Positions 37,401 to 46,860 of a stretch of DNA of 64,000 nucleotides are shown here, one piece after another (positions within the stretch are counted from its first letter, which is position 1; every line of letters begins with the position of its first letter). The notes below the pieces were generated by a model. The model did not search any database. It was not told the origin of the DNA and worked only from the letters and a program-made list of their open reading frames with translations. Origin of the DNA: Limnephilus marmoratus (Eukaryota; Arthropoda; Insecta; Trichoptera; Limnephilidae); the NCBI GenBank assembly GCA_917880885.1, contig OU862927.1, positions 34,313,571-34,377,570 on the forward strand, written 5' to 3'. The position numbers and the translations under genes are program-made.

Positions 37401-40400
37401 CTATTCCCAAAACTGAACAAATTAGCCTGAGGGATTAATGTGTTCAATTGGAATTTCGAACTTAAAATTTAGGTTGAACTCGTTGTCAGGGTGAATTAAA
37501 TGAATTAGTTAATAAATGTAAGAATAAGTCAGTTCAAAATGAAAAGAAAGTTTAAGATGACCTCATGTGTCTGTGTGGCTAGTTCTCTTGTTGGGGATAT
37601 GACAAGGCCTCCAATTTCTAGCTTCTTCCATGGATTTTCTGAGGCTTTTCTCAACAGGAGTTCCATTAAAGGAATGAGGAATGCCAGAGTCTTTCCCGAC
37701 CCCGTCACAGCCTCCGCTGCCACATCTTTACTCGTCAGAAGAAGTGGAATAGTGGCTGCCTGAAATTACACCAAAACAAAATGGTTAAACTTTTATGCAA
37801 ATTAAGTGAAAAGGTAAAAATATTCTTCTATTATGTAGTGTTGACTATCTGTACTGGAATGTGCAGAAGAAATAGAGGAAAAAATTCGGTTTAGGGGCGA
37901 CAGTCCTAGATAATTTTTTATTTTTTTTATACTAATTATGGGCCGGAAAATCCGAATCTGAAAGAATTAGGCGTCGGCAAGCAATATTAACTGAATTACA
38001 CGACTTTAAAATTTTCTATACACACACAGGAAAACAAGCCATTTTGAAAACATTCTGACACTACAAGTCATAGAAAAACAAGAAAGTAGGATTAGGTTAG
38101 GATTTTGGTCACCGGGGGGGGGGGGGGTTAAAAATTGCAAAAAGTTGGTCACGTAGCATGGGTACGTTCCCTAATATCAATAACTAATTTAAGTAATTAT
38201 TTTTTTATAAATTTTAGTCACTTGTATCACAAACCATATTACATAAACCTAACCTAACCATAAGATACATTCCCTAATATCAATAACTAATTTAAGTAAT
38301 TATTTTTTATAAATTTTAGTCACTTGTATCTAGGGAATGCAATCCCGCAAGACCATGTCAATCCAGGTATTTGCGGGACTGAAGTCTTACCGGGACTTAG
38401 TCCCGCTGGATCCAGGTATTTGCGGGATTCAGCAGGGTGGACTTAGACATCTAATCAATCGTATAATAAAGACCTAATACCTCGAGCTACCAACCTTGTT
38501 TTTAGAGTTTTAAATTTATACCTAATCAAACAAGTTCTTTGGGACATTTTAAATGGTTTACTAATATACCTTTAGTTAGACATAGTTTAAGTCATAAATT
38601 GGCAAAGAATAAGATAAGACATAAATTTACATAACAACCTAAATTTAAATAATAACGTTCACACGATAAACAATATTCTTGTACAATAAGCACCATAAGT
38701 TTAAATATTATTTTGGAAATAGCTTCGTAAAAAAGTTAAACGTCTGATAAACGGCTTCTGATATTGGGCACAAGGTAGCCAGCGGCTGAAAAAGCTCGTT
38801 CAGCTTCCACACTGGTTGGCACAATTGTCTTTAGCGCATTGTAAGTGAATTGAAGGTATGTCCTTTTAATCAACCGGACTCGAAGTAATTCATTTCCTCA
38901 GTTATCAAAACCTCAAGGTTGCTCATATTGCCCGATCTAGGTTGTTGGGCTGTTGATCTCGAACTCTTCATACTAACCAAAGTAAGTTCGAGTTCGTCTT
39001 GAAGTGACATTGCTGCTGCTGCTACTGTTGCGTATGTCTCCAGATTAGCGAGAGGAGTGTCGTCATCGTAAGGATCGTAAGGATCATCAGCGTCAGCAGG
39101 AACAGTGGCTACTGCGTTGTTACCCGTGTCCGTGTACTCTAGCCTTTCGACTATAGTTTTGATTGCCTTGCATATTATACTTTTTGAAGGTAGACTAAAT
39201 GTATCATCAACATTAATAAATTGACTTCTGTCTTCTTCGTACTTATATGGATCATGTAAGTATAATAAAACCGCTGTCAAGTTGGTTGAACTACGCTTCT
39301 CTGTAATCCCGCCAGTCCAGCGGGATCCCGCAAAATTTTCGACCGAGATTAGTCCCGCAAAATATCTGCGGGATCCCGGTATTTCGGGATCCCGGTATAC
39401 CGGGATTGCATACACTACTTGTATCACAAACCATATTACATAAACCTAACCTAACCATAAGATACAAAAGTGAGTTAAAATTATTTCATTATGAACACGG
39501 TGGTATCAAAATATACACACATAAATAATGAATTGATTAAAATATTTTTTTTAATAACTATTCCTCTATTTTAATAATAAACTACTCCAAAATGATGCAC
39601 AGCGTATACGAGTCTATCGCTATCCTTTTCATTTTCAAGAACAAATAGCAAGCGCACTCTCTTTCTTTAAATGGACGGACTTCAAACAGCTGCTATGCTG
39701 TGTCCTCTTCTATCGCATGGGATGGTTGGTTGGGACCTCTCAGTCGCCCACATTCACTCAAACTGGTGAAATGTTAAAAAAAATATATATTTAAATTATT
39801 AATTAATTATACCCTGGACTAAAATTTGTTAGGCAACCCATATGCAATATATTTGACATATTAAATTAAATATAAAATACGTTTCATCAAATAAACATCT
39901 CGGTGATGGTCGTTTTATATCGGGATCTTAGACTATTACCCCCCTTCGCCAAAATGATAAATAAAAAAAATTGGATTAGTTTTTTGACATTCATTAATTA
40001 CTCGGACCTATAAGCTTGTTTTCACGACAATATAACATTACATTACCGACATAACAGTGACAGGTACGGCCGCGGATTTTCGCTGTGTAGGTTCGCGAAG
40101 AGAATTTTGGTTTTATGCAATTGAAAATTAAAATGCATTATTTTCCGCCGCCCCAAAGCCAAAAAGTTTCCTTTTATAGTAATTAAGGCGAATCTAAAGT
40201 TTTTTTCTAAAAATTATTTGTAATAAGCGTGGCCAGTCTGAACCGATAATTACCAAAATCTTAATTCTTTACAAAACACAATTACAATATTCTTCCGTTC
40301 CATATTTGATGCTCGTGTAGGTGCTTATGCTGTCATGCTCAGATAGATCGACTCAAAATATATTTCTGCGATTTTACATTAGCATGCCTGTACCCTTCAA

Positions 40401-40839
40401 GCAACCTCACGTAACACTAGGGGAGCACATATCATTAATTGGGAATTACTATATTAGACAACTGTATAGATAAACAAGATTGAGCGTTGTAGCCTCAGCA
40501 TTTAACTTTGAGTCAGGAGAACGTAGATTATACCGTTCTTGTGCAGTGTAGAAAATATAGTTACAAGGATTATACACAATATGAAAACCAGAACTGTTAG
40601 CAAATTGTAAAATTGGCTCTAGCGATGTCGTAAGCAATATTGATAATCAAAACAGTAAACGTTGTTTTTTCGGTCGGATAGACGAGCAATAAATCGTAAC
40701 TTCAAATACATGAATTGCTTTAACTTGGTTATACCTGAACTGGCGTCATCTTTGTGAAGCCCAGCTTTTTGATGCCATCGAGGACACAGTCGCTCAGCGG
40801 GGGCTTCACGTCTTCCCATTTATTTATTGCCGAAGTCAT
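27885..40839 (-). CDS. DDX55: ATP-dependent DEAD-box RNA helicase DDX55 (Spb4 family), complete, six coding exons
   Basis: Nucleolar helicase of the Spb4/DDX55 group, acting in large-subunit ribosome assembly. Exons on the minus strand: 40735-40839, 37562-37759, 35067-35264, 33915-34393, 32050-32284 and 27885-28496. All have GT/AG borders and compatible phases; they sum to 609 codons (608 aa, close to the usual 600). Visible motifs are MTPVQ (Q motif region, about 31-35), [10 protein letters not shown] (I, 50-59), PTREL (Ia, 91-95), TPGR (Ib, 144-147), DEAD (II, 173-176), SAT (III, 204-206) and HRAGRTAR (VI, 351-358). After the helicase core come the family C-terminal block ([20 protein letters not shown]) and a lysine-rich tail with [15 protein letters not shown]. 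No frameshift or missing catalytic residue. The start is divergent from TMEM134. Confidence 0.96.
28497..29719. other. DDX55 intron 5, distal part
   Basis: AT-rich intron with a (TAA)n microsatellite near 28783-28800. No gene or repeat family recognised. Confidence 0.4.
29720..29898. repeat. Near-perfect 179-bp palindrome
   Basis: The 88-bp left arm starting GGGGGCCAAGTCTCTATCTT is the inverted copy of the right arm, with a single mismatch (AATTAAGTCAC versus AATTACGTCAC) around a 3-base centre near 29809. Non-coding, in the largest DDX55 intron. The near-identity implies recent origin or gene-conversion upkeep. Confidence 0.95.
29899..32049. other. DDX55 intron 5, proximal part
   Basis: AT-rich intronic DNA with short incidental ORFs; no gene, RNA or repeat family could be supported. 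Confidence 0.4.
32050..32284 (-). CDS. DDX55: DDX55 coding exon 5 (motif VI)
   Basis: Acceptor ACTTCCAG, donor GTGGGT. Encodes [20 protein letters not shown], then [17 protein letters not shown] and [10 protein letters not shown]. The exon is GC-rich. Confidence 0.95.
32692..33216 (+). mobile_element. hAT MITE inside the LINE fragment, itself split by a foldback
   Basis: Ends CAGTGGTTCCCACCC and GGTTGGGAACCACTG; the body (GAATAAATGTTTCGTGAACC) matches the copies at 20904 and 21292. It interrupts the LINE reading frame between LING and TRKLLGM. Confidence 0.8.
32718..32960. mobile_element. Foldback MITE nested in the hAT MITE
   Basis: Arms of about 105 bp starting AGGGTACCTAGCATGGTCGA at both ends, inverted, with some mismatches, around a short centre near 32840. 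Relative to the 20904 copy it splits GACCAGGGACCA. Confidence 0.85.
33915..34393 (-). CDS. DDX55: DDX55 coding exon 4 (DEAD, SAT, start of domain 2)
   Basis: Acceptor AATTTTTAG, donor GTTGGT. Contains [36 protein letters not shown] and [20 protein letters not shown], and ends LLCTDVLA plus two bases of the Arg codon completed by exon 5. Confidence 0.95.
34394..35066. other. DDX55 intron 3
   Basis: Contains a 34512-34766 ORF with no recognisable domain. The segment about 34470-34820 is richer in GC than typical intron here and could be an unrecognised insertion. Nothing firmer can be said. Confidence 0.35.
35067..35264 (-). CDS. DDX55: DDX55 coding exon 3 (motif Ib)
   Basis: Acceptor TCTCCACAG, donor GTAATT. 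66 codons, [20 protein letters not shown] through [16 protein letters not shown]. Confidence 0.95.
35555..36280 (-). mobile_element. Penelope-like retroelement, 3' fragment
   Basis: Includes the GIY-YIG coding piece (35840-36271) and a downstream 3' region with AAGATGCTTGTATTAAGCGA and AACCGGTCGGTAAATAAA on the minus strand, a pattern seen in Penelope-like elements. The reverse transcriptase part is missing. Confidence 0.65.
35840..36271 (-). pseudogene. GIY-YIG endonuclease domain of a Penelope-like element (fragment)
   Basis: 143 residues without a stop. GIY at residues 37-39, the C..C pair at 43 and 46, FYVGKT at 49-54, and the Arg/His/Glu-bearing [10 protein letters not shown] at 56-65 are the conserved GIY-YIG layout. 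The CxxC insert between GIY and YVG is characteristic of Penelope-like elements. Its frame is open, but it has no RT and cannot be an autonomous gene. It is a relic in DDX55 intron 2. Confidence 0.75.
36735..37165 (+). repeat. 430-bp interspersed repeat, copy 3
   Basis: The best-preserved copy, from ACACAGGAGGCCCCAAGGAA to GGGGTGGCAGTACCCATACC. Shares the whole length with 1020-1460 and, inverted, with 8012-8455. In DDX55 intron 2. Confidence 0.75.
37198..37438 (+). repeat. Diverged relative of the 8759-9009 element
   Basis: AACTTTGGTTTCATA, GACATGAATATAAAGCGTG and GAGACCTATATGAGCTATTC are colinear with the 8.8-9.0 kb element. It ends GCCTGAGGGA followed by TTAA. The left terminus is not recognisable. 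Confidence 0.6.
37562..37759 (-). CDS. DDX55: DDX55 coding exon 2 (motifs I and Ia)
   Basis: Acceptor ATTTCAG above 37759, donor GTCATC below 37562. Begins [20 protein letters not shown], contains the Walker A GSGKT and PTRELATQ, and is exactly 66 codons in phase 0. Confidence 0.95.
38167..38330 (+). repeat. Tandem duplication, about 103-bp unit, carrying the hAT insertion
   Basis: TTCCCTAATATCAATAACTA begins at 38167 and again at 38270. The second unit is interrupted at 38330 by the hAT element and resumes at 39426 with ACAAACCATATTACATAAAC. A poly-G run sits just upstream at about 38116-38128. Confidence 0.85.
38331..39417 (-). mobile_element. hAT transposon relic, 1087 bp, with perfect 8-bp target duplication
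   Basis: CTTGTATC at 38323-38330 and 39418-39425. Ends TAGGGAATGCAATCCCG and, inverted, TAGTGTATGCAATCCCG. Subterminal repeats (CCAGGTATTTGCGGGA twice at the left; GGGATCCCGGTAT at the right) look like transposase-binding sites. It contains only the C-terminal part of a transposase, so it is an internally deleted copy. Confidence 0.9.
38736..39360 (-). pseudogene. hAT transposase C-terminal fragment (broken)
   Basis: The minus strand encodes an acidic stretch ([17 protein letters not shown]), [14 protein letters not shown] and [10 protein letters not shown], then a stop and a one-base frameshift, then [20 protein letters not shown] and [22 protein letters not shown] is the signature of the hAT dimerisation domain. 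The catalytic DDE region and BED finger are missing. Confidence 0.85.
39426..40734. other. DDX55 intron 1
   Basis: Contains sequence at about 39997-40210 (CTCGGACCTATAAGCTTG, ACATAACAGTGACA, TTTTATAGTAATTAAGG) shared in pieces with 5196-5230, 6560-6640 and 10010-10140, i.e. fragments of one dispersed repeat family. The remainder holds nothing recognised. Confidence 0.45.
40735..40839 (-). CDS. DDX55: DDX55 coding exon 1
   Basis: Start codon at 40839-40837. Encodes 35 residues, [20 protein letters not shown] through [11 protein letters not shown]. Donor GTATAACC. Confidence 0.92.
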
Positions 40840-41681
40840 CTTGGCGGTGACATGTATTCAAGCAAGTTTGACACAAATCGACACAAATTAAAAACATAAC
40901 CTCCAGGCACGTTTGTTTGACAGTTTTTACATCGGTGTTGCAATAATAAAAATAGTATTTCCAATATATAAAATATTTTAATCTGAAAATATTGAAATAA
41001 ATTAATTTGATTTAGATAAAATATATGTATTGCAGTTACTTAGCATATAACCGTGCTAAGATTGAACGCAAATAATTATGCTATGTTTGTTTTGTATACT
41101 TGCGTTTCTTGATTAAATTTTTATCACATTTCATTTAAAGTACCTACCGACAATTTTCCCAACATGAAGTTGGCATTACGCAGTAGTCGTAGTACAAATA
41201 AATAGGGTTTCCAATTCGTGGATGATTCCCCAAATTACGGGGAATTTATAAGATTTTTCAAGAAATGGGTATTTTGCGAGAGAACCCTTCTGTGGGAAAA
41301 ATTCGAGAATCTTCTTGATTATCTAACCACATTGAAAAATATTTACATTAATTGTGAGAATGCATCATAATTTCATTTTCTTCAGCAGCAAATTTCTGTT
41401 TTTAAAGCATGAACGAAAATCAGAAAATACTTGACAATAAAAAGTAATTGTTCATATTTATAGAATTTTATTTCATTTTTGAGGTAAAGGAACTTGTGGG
41501 GAATTTTAATATCTGTTGTGGGTATTTTAGAACATATGCATTGGCAACCTTGCAAATAAGGGATGCCAACTGCTCACCTTCCCGTGTGCGTAAATAACTT
41601 ATTTTGACAGCTGCCTTTGTTTATCCCTTCTTACATAAATGTGCGTTTATTTGTAATATCGGCTTCACGACGCTTCTCAAA
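40840..41681. promoter_or_regulatory. Shared intergenic region between divergent DDX55 and TMEM134
   Basis: 842 bp between the two start codons; it must hold both 5' UTRs and probably both promoters. The part at about 41490-41555 (GGTATTTTAGAACATATGCA) is a repeat shared, inverted, with about 46550-46620. No TATA box could be assigned to either gene. Confidence 0.45.
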
Positions 41682-41830
41682 ATGACGAGGCCGTTCGGCA
41701 GCAGTCGCGAAAAAAGGTTTTCAATAGACGATGCATTCGAAGAGGAGACGGACGAAGCCATCAAAGTTTACGGGGCCACTGTTGACCGCTCTCCCGTCAA
41801 GGCTAAATTCAGAGACACTGACCAATGCAG
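41682..41830 (+). CDS. TMEM134: TMEM134 coding exon 1
   Basis: MTRPFGSSREKRFSIDDAFE through FRDTDQC plus two bases. An upstream in-frame ATG (41604) exists, but the sequence before 41682 is a 5' UTR-like, non-conserved hydrophobic run, so 41682 is preferred. Confidence 0.85.
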
Positions 41831-43589
41831 GTAATGACCTTTATATTCAACTACATTTAACACGGCAGACTCAATCGACATCTTTTTGCACCCTTCCTTA
41901 TCGATAAATTTATTTAATGCAACTAAACAACAAAATATCAACATTCCAATTCTCCTAAATATTCTGAGAATAATTTGTGGAAAGCTATAAAAGGAGCAAC
42001 GAAAACAAATACAATTTAATGACATTCAATCCATAAAAACATAACTTGCGTCGTAATTGAATGAATCAAACGCCCCAAAATAGTTCACGATCATCGCCCA
42101 CTGACATACATTTATAAAAACAAAGATTTTAACACCGATTTTGATTCCAAATCCCACACACTTTATGCTGTTAGCGATTTGTTCAGTAGGGAAACTGAAA
42201 ACGATTTAGCATTCCGGGAAATTTCAAATGAGAATTTCAATTAATATTAATTTTGCTATTGTCAATGCCATAACATAAACTAAGTCTGAAGAGCACCCAA
42301 AAAATGATGTGTAAAAACGATATACCTTTCCGAAAGCTTGTTTTTAGGTTATATACCAGGGTTATAATATCAAAGGTTGCAAAGTCCACCCAACTTTACG
42401 AAAATGAACTTAAATTTACAACAAGTAAAGAATGGCATTTGCATGAACCTTGTCATAAATAAGTTTCTAATTGCAGTATCAAAACATTTAATAAGTTTGA
42501 ATAGATAATAGTATTGATTTGATGATAATAACTAAATACTCCCGTAAAAAACATGCAATAAAACATAAAACCGTTTGGCCAAAAATATTAACTTTTTCAT
42601 CTTTGATAATATTTGTATTATTATTTCACTGATATCAGCTTTGATCTTTAGACATAATTATTTTATCTTAAAAAAAAGAAGCTGTAACCCTGAGATTTAT
42701 ACAACAAACCTTTTCACTATGCAGTTGTGGTGGCCGAGTTGGCATCGCGTTTGGGTCCCACCCGGGCGTCGCATGTTCGATTCCTCGGCTGGCCAAGTCC
42801 TCCATCACAACACAAGCAACATTTTCCGCTTACTGTGGTGGTAGTAGGTGATTTTCAAGTATTGTCAGGTAATTCGTAACCCGGGAATGTTTGTCTCTTT
42901 TAAAAAAAAAAATTACTTGTGTTAAAACGGGAGTCTGACTGCTGTCCTGCTCGCTGGACTATTGACCGCCTCGATATGAATTAGGTTATATTATATAATT
43001 AGTGCTACTGTTCCTGACTCCCATTTTTATATTATTTATAAAACTACTTATAATCAATGAAAAATCAAGGAATCTAACTAGGCTTTTACCAAGATGAAAT
43101 GTGAGGAACAAAAATAATTGCCTTGTAAAATATATTACTGGTAGGTACTTTATTGCTTGTCTGGATTTTAAAAGAATCTTTTTAACACAAGTTCCAATTT
43201 TAAAAATACCATATCAACAAATTATATTGTTCAATTCTTTCAGAACCTATAAATGCACGGACGACACGACTTCGAGAGATTCCGACTCGCTAATCCACGA
43301 GTATCTACCCGTAAACCAGACCACAGATGGCTATTGCTGGAAGCACCCCAAAGTCAGAGAAAACTGGCGAACCGTACTAGCGGCGGTAACACTGCTCCTG
43401 GTAGGTACCGGCTTACTAGGGATGGGGGCTTTCGCCGTAGCCGACCCTGAAAACGGCATACAAGGCGCAGTTTTCTTTCTTGCTGGTTTAATTTGCTTTG
43501 TACCGGGGGCGTACCACGTGGTATACATCTGGCTTGCGGCGAGGGGACAGAGGGGCTACGACTTCTACCATCTACCTCTCTTCACATGA
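41682..43589 (+). CDS. TMEM134: TMEM134-like small membrane protein (DUF872 family), complete, two coding exons
   Basis: Exons 41682-41830 and 43244-43589 (donor GTAATG, acceptor TTCTTTCAG) join within the Arg50 codon to give 164 residues. The N-terminal half is hydrophilic and acidic (FSIDDAFEEETDEAI). It is followed by HPKVRENWRTVLAA and two hydrophobic segments at about 92-114 and 124-148. The C-terminus YDFYHLPLF is characteristic of the TMEM134 branch of the DUF872 family. No signal peptide; a two-pass protein with both ends on the same side is expected. The cellular role is poorly defined, so none is claimed. The 1.4-kb intron contains a tRNA-derived SINE. TMEM230 is the alternative family member, but its tail differs. 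Confidence 0.88.
42724..42912 (+). mobile_element. tRNA-derived SINE, copy 1
   Basis: The head GTGGTGGCCGAGTTGGCATC (A box) and GCATGTTCGATTCCTCGG (B box) resembles a Leu/Ser-type tRNA. The body CACAAGCAACATTTTCCGC and GTAACCCGGGAATGTT precedes an A-rich tail. It lies in the TMEM134 intron. A decayed inverted copy is at 27298-27450. Confidence 0.75.
43244..43589 (+). CDS. TMEM134: TMEM134 coding exon 2
   Basis: Starts TYKCTDDTTSRDSDSLIHEY, contains both membrane segments and ends FYHLPLFT then TGA. Confidence 0.9.
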
Positions 43590-46440
43590 TCGCAAGGTTT
43601 ACAAATTACGTATTATTTTTTGATCTGCGATTAAATTTAAGGCTATTTATAATATGATTATTATTACCTGTCGACTGAAATGCATCGATGCGTGTTGTAA
43701 AAATTTGACAATGGTTGCGTTATTACCTTTTAAAACAATTCATTGCATAATTTTTGGACATTTTGAAAGAGTCACAGATACTTTGTACGGGTGAAACGAG
43801 TTATTTACAATCGGGGGATATTCATTAGCGTAGTAATTATTTGTAATAATTTATACAAACCACTTGATACACATTATATTCTTTTGTAGACCCTACAAAA
43901 TTTATAATATATATATAATTGTTGCTTTTTAATAATTTTTTCAATTTTATTTGATACTAAATTGTATCTTTTTTTAATAATAGTTCAACAGATTAAATTA
44001 TGGCTTCTCACTTTTAATTTTTATATTATATAAAAGTAATCATCTCCTTTTTATTCAAAATGTTATATCTCATATAGAATCTATTAAAATACCATTGAAT
44101 CCCAATTTTATTAACATGTTTGTAGAAAATATTGAAGTAGAATAAATATTTTTTTTTCTAAATACTATACATGCCGTTTTCTAATTTTAATGTTCACACC
44201 TAATTTATGAAACATTTTATTCTAAATTTAGGTAAAGGTCATTTGAATAGTTATCTATCTAAACTTGGCATTAAAAAAAATATGTGTGAACATGGAAAAT
44301 AAAAAGGGGCATATTTATAAAAAGACTATTCTTTAATGTACGGAGTTGAGCATGAAGAATCTAAGAATGGAAGATATGTTCAATATCATCTTGAATTCAA
44401 ATGACTTGCTGTGTTTTAGAGACAAGATCTGGATAGCCAGATTCTCTTCACCTTTCTTTACCCTTTCAACATTCCCACAATAATTTATGGGTGGTATTGG
44501 AGGCAACTGAATCCAGATCGGTAGGAATTCTGATAATTTTATTTTGATTAAATTTATTCTTAGGTTCTAAATGCTGTACTCCATCGATCGTACATATTTT
44601 GTTTTATATAATATATTTAAATCTAATTTGGTATTAATGTTTTATTTGATTGTGATTAGGTTGTGAAATGTTTAGTTTTTGCTTGATTAAGACCCTTTTT
44701 TAAGACTGCCTAAACTTCCCTTGCCCTTCTCCATGACATTTTACTAACTTTGTCTTACTCCACACAGGGTTCCTTCTATTAACCCCTAGAATTTTTAGAT
44801 TCTTCTAGAACTCTTCTGCTAGGCTGTCAAATGCCAAAAAGGCACAATGTAAATTTGTCAATTTGACATAATTTAAATAGTTTTCAATTCAATGCAAATT
44901 TTCATTTGTGTTCTCATTTGAAAGGTAATGCATTATTTACAATATTGAAATTATTGTACATCACCAAAGATAGTGGCTGAATTAATTATTTTAATTTAGT
45001 AACAAAAAAAATTATAGTGAGGGATTTTTTTTTTAATCATATTTGAACTAAACAAAATAATTAATTATTCTTTACGGTTTTTGAACCAAAATATTTAGGT
45101 AATAATATGTTCCATTTTATGCGACCGTGTGTATTTTTTTTAGATAGGTAGGTACCTAACTACCAGCAATCTCACGAATTTAATTTTAGAAGGTACCTGA
45201 AATTTTGCAAAAAAAATGCAACATGGCGATATTTTGGAACACGCTGAGATTTTAAAATCAGCTAGTGAAGAGGTGATTTTATTATGATTTGAAAAAATTT
45301 AAAGATTTACAATGATTTTTCAATCTATTTAAGAATTATTATTAGTGATTTTTTATTGTTTTATATGAGTTGGAAAGACATCTGAATAAAATGAATGGAT
45401 ATTTTGAGCAGTTAGCACTACCTAACCAGCAGGTAAAGCGTTGATGTGACTAGCCTAAACAATGCTTTTATACATGGCTGTCATTTTTTTGCTTTGCTTT
45501 TTAATATAATATTTGCTGTGATAAATTATCATTGATCAATATAACTTGGTGCTTATCATAAATACTGGATAAAATTACTTGCTGCCCATTTTATCTCCCT
45601 ATCCGACTTTTTATGTGAATTTTGCAAAATGCTTATGGAATGAGTAAAAATATGGCTAAAGGGAAAGAGTAAAAAAATAAAATCAAGTTTTCAGTTAATT
45701 ACCTTCCAATGCAAAGTCACCCCACAATACGTAAGAAGTAACAATGCTTTTAAATATAAAATTCCATAGAAAAAACAATACAATTTGCTTTCGTTTTGAA
45801 AATAAATTGAGAAAAAACGACAATTAATTTGTTGTGCAGTCTCCAGTCAAAGTCCTCGGTGATGAATATTAGTAAAAATTTAAATAAGAGAAAAGATAGC
45901 ACCTACTGCGTATATTATTAATGAATATTTAATCTTGCAAATATTAATGATTCATTGTGTCTCAACCAACCCGTGTTGTATTGGTTAATTAATTATCAGA
46001 AGCATTATTTGCCGTCAATGTGCTTTGAATATTAATTCCTAGATCTCTTTTGTCTACCGACAGCGTTTAGATTTGATTGAGTTTTGTTTAGCAGAACTCG
46101 GTTGAGTAATATTTTTGATACTTGCGTATTATCATGAATCACTTTTGAAATTATTAAATGTTATGTTTTATTGTTAAAAAAGATATTACAACTGCGATAT
46201 TTATGTTATTGTAAAAGTCTGAAAATTGATAAATATCAGGTTATATGGCTAAATCCCAGTATTTTGCAATTACCAATTAGTAAAAATCCGAAATAAGCAA
46301 TGAGTCTATCTGTGTTTGTAACTCTACTAACTGACCTTTCATAACCTCCACCGAAATGGTTCTGTAAATGTTTGACAGATGATTGTAAATGCTTTAATTT
46401 TGAACTTTTACCAATTGGCATTCAGAAGAGCGATTCCATA
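43590..46440. other. TMEM134 3' UTR and AT-rich intergenic DNA
   Basis: A GAATAAATA polyadenylation-type signal near 44140 could end the TMEM134 transcript. No further gene or repeat recognised. Confidence 0.45.
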
Positions 46441-46860
46441 CTTTTGTGAATACGAAATCGATTTCACACATAATCGTCTTGTCAAATTTGTGTGATTGTC
46501 TATGGCCTGCAATTGCTTTTTCTATGTGCTGATGTGTAAGCTTCAGGGTTGCCAATGCTTATGTTCTAAAATACCCGCAATAAAGTCCCCAAATTGGGGA
46601 AAACAAAATAACAAATTCCCAGCAAATTGGCAATCGTGGTAAGCGCTGTCGCCGACTTCGCAAATGTCAAATCCATGGTATACAATCAATCCAGCATTAA
46701 ATGAATAAATAATCCTGTATACTTACACATTTTGTGTTTTAAACTAGTTGAGCGGCGACACGCTGACAGCTGATCATCAGCCCGTAGAAAAAGCAATTGC
46801 CAGCCATAGACAATAACACAAATATGACTGGCGATTATGTATGGAATCGATCCACAAAAG
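46441..46860. mobile_element. Inverted-repeat element, about 420 bp
   Basis: Arms of about 110 bp share CACATAATCG, TTGTGTGATTGTCTATGGCC and GCAATTGCTTTTTCTA in inverted order at the right end. The segment after the left arm (GGTTGCCAATGCTTATGTTC) is shared with 41490-41555. Non-coding. Confidence 0.7.

Noticed and set aside
38112..38130. Poly-G run as a G-quadruplex or regulatory element
   Set aside because: A simple homopolymer of uncertain length, prone to sequencing error; no separate G-tracts.
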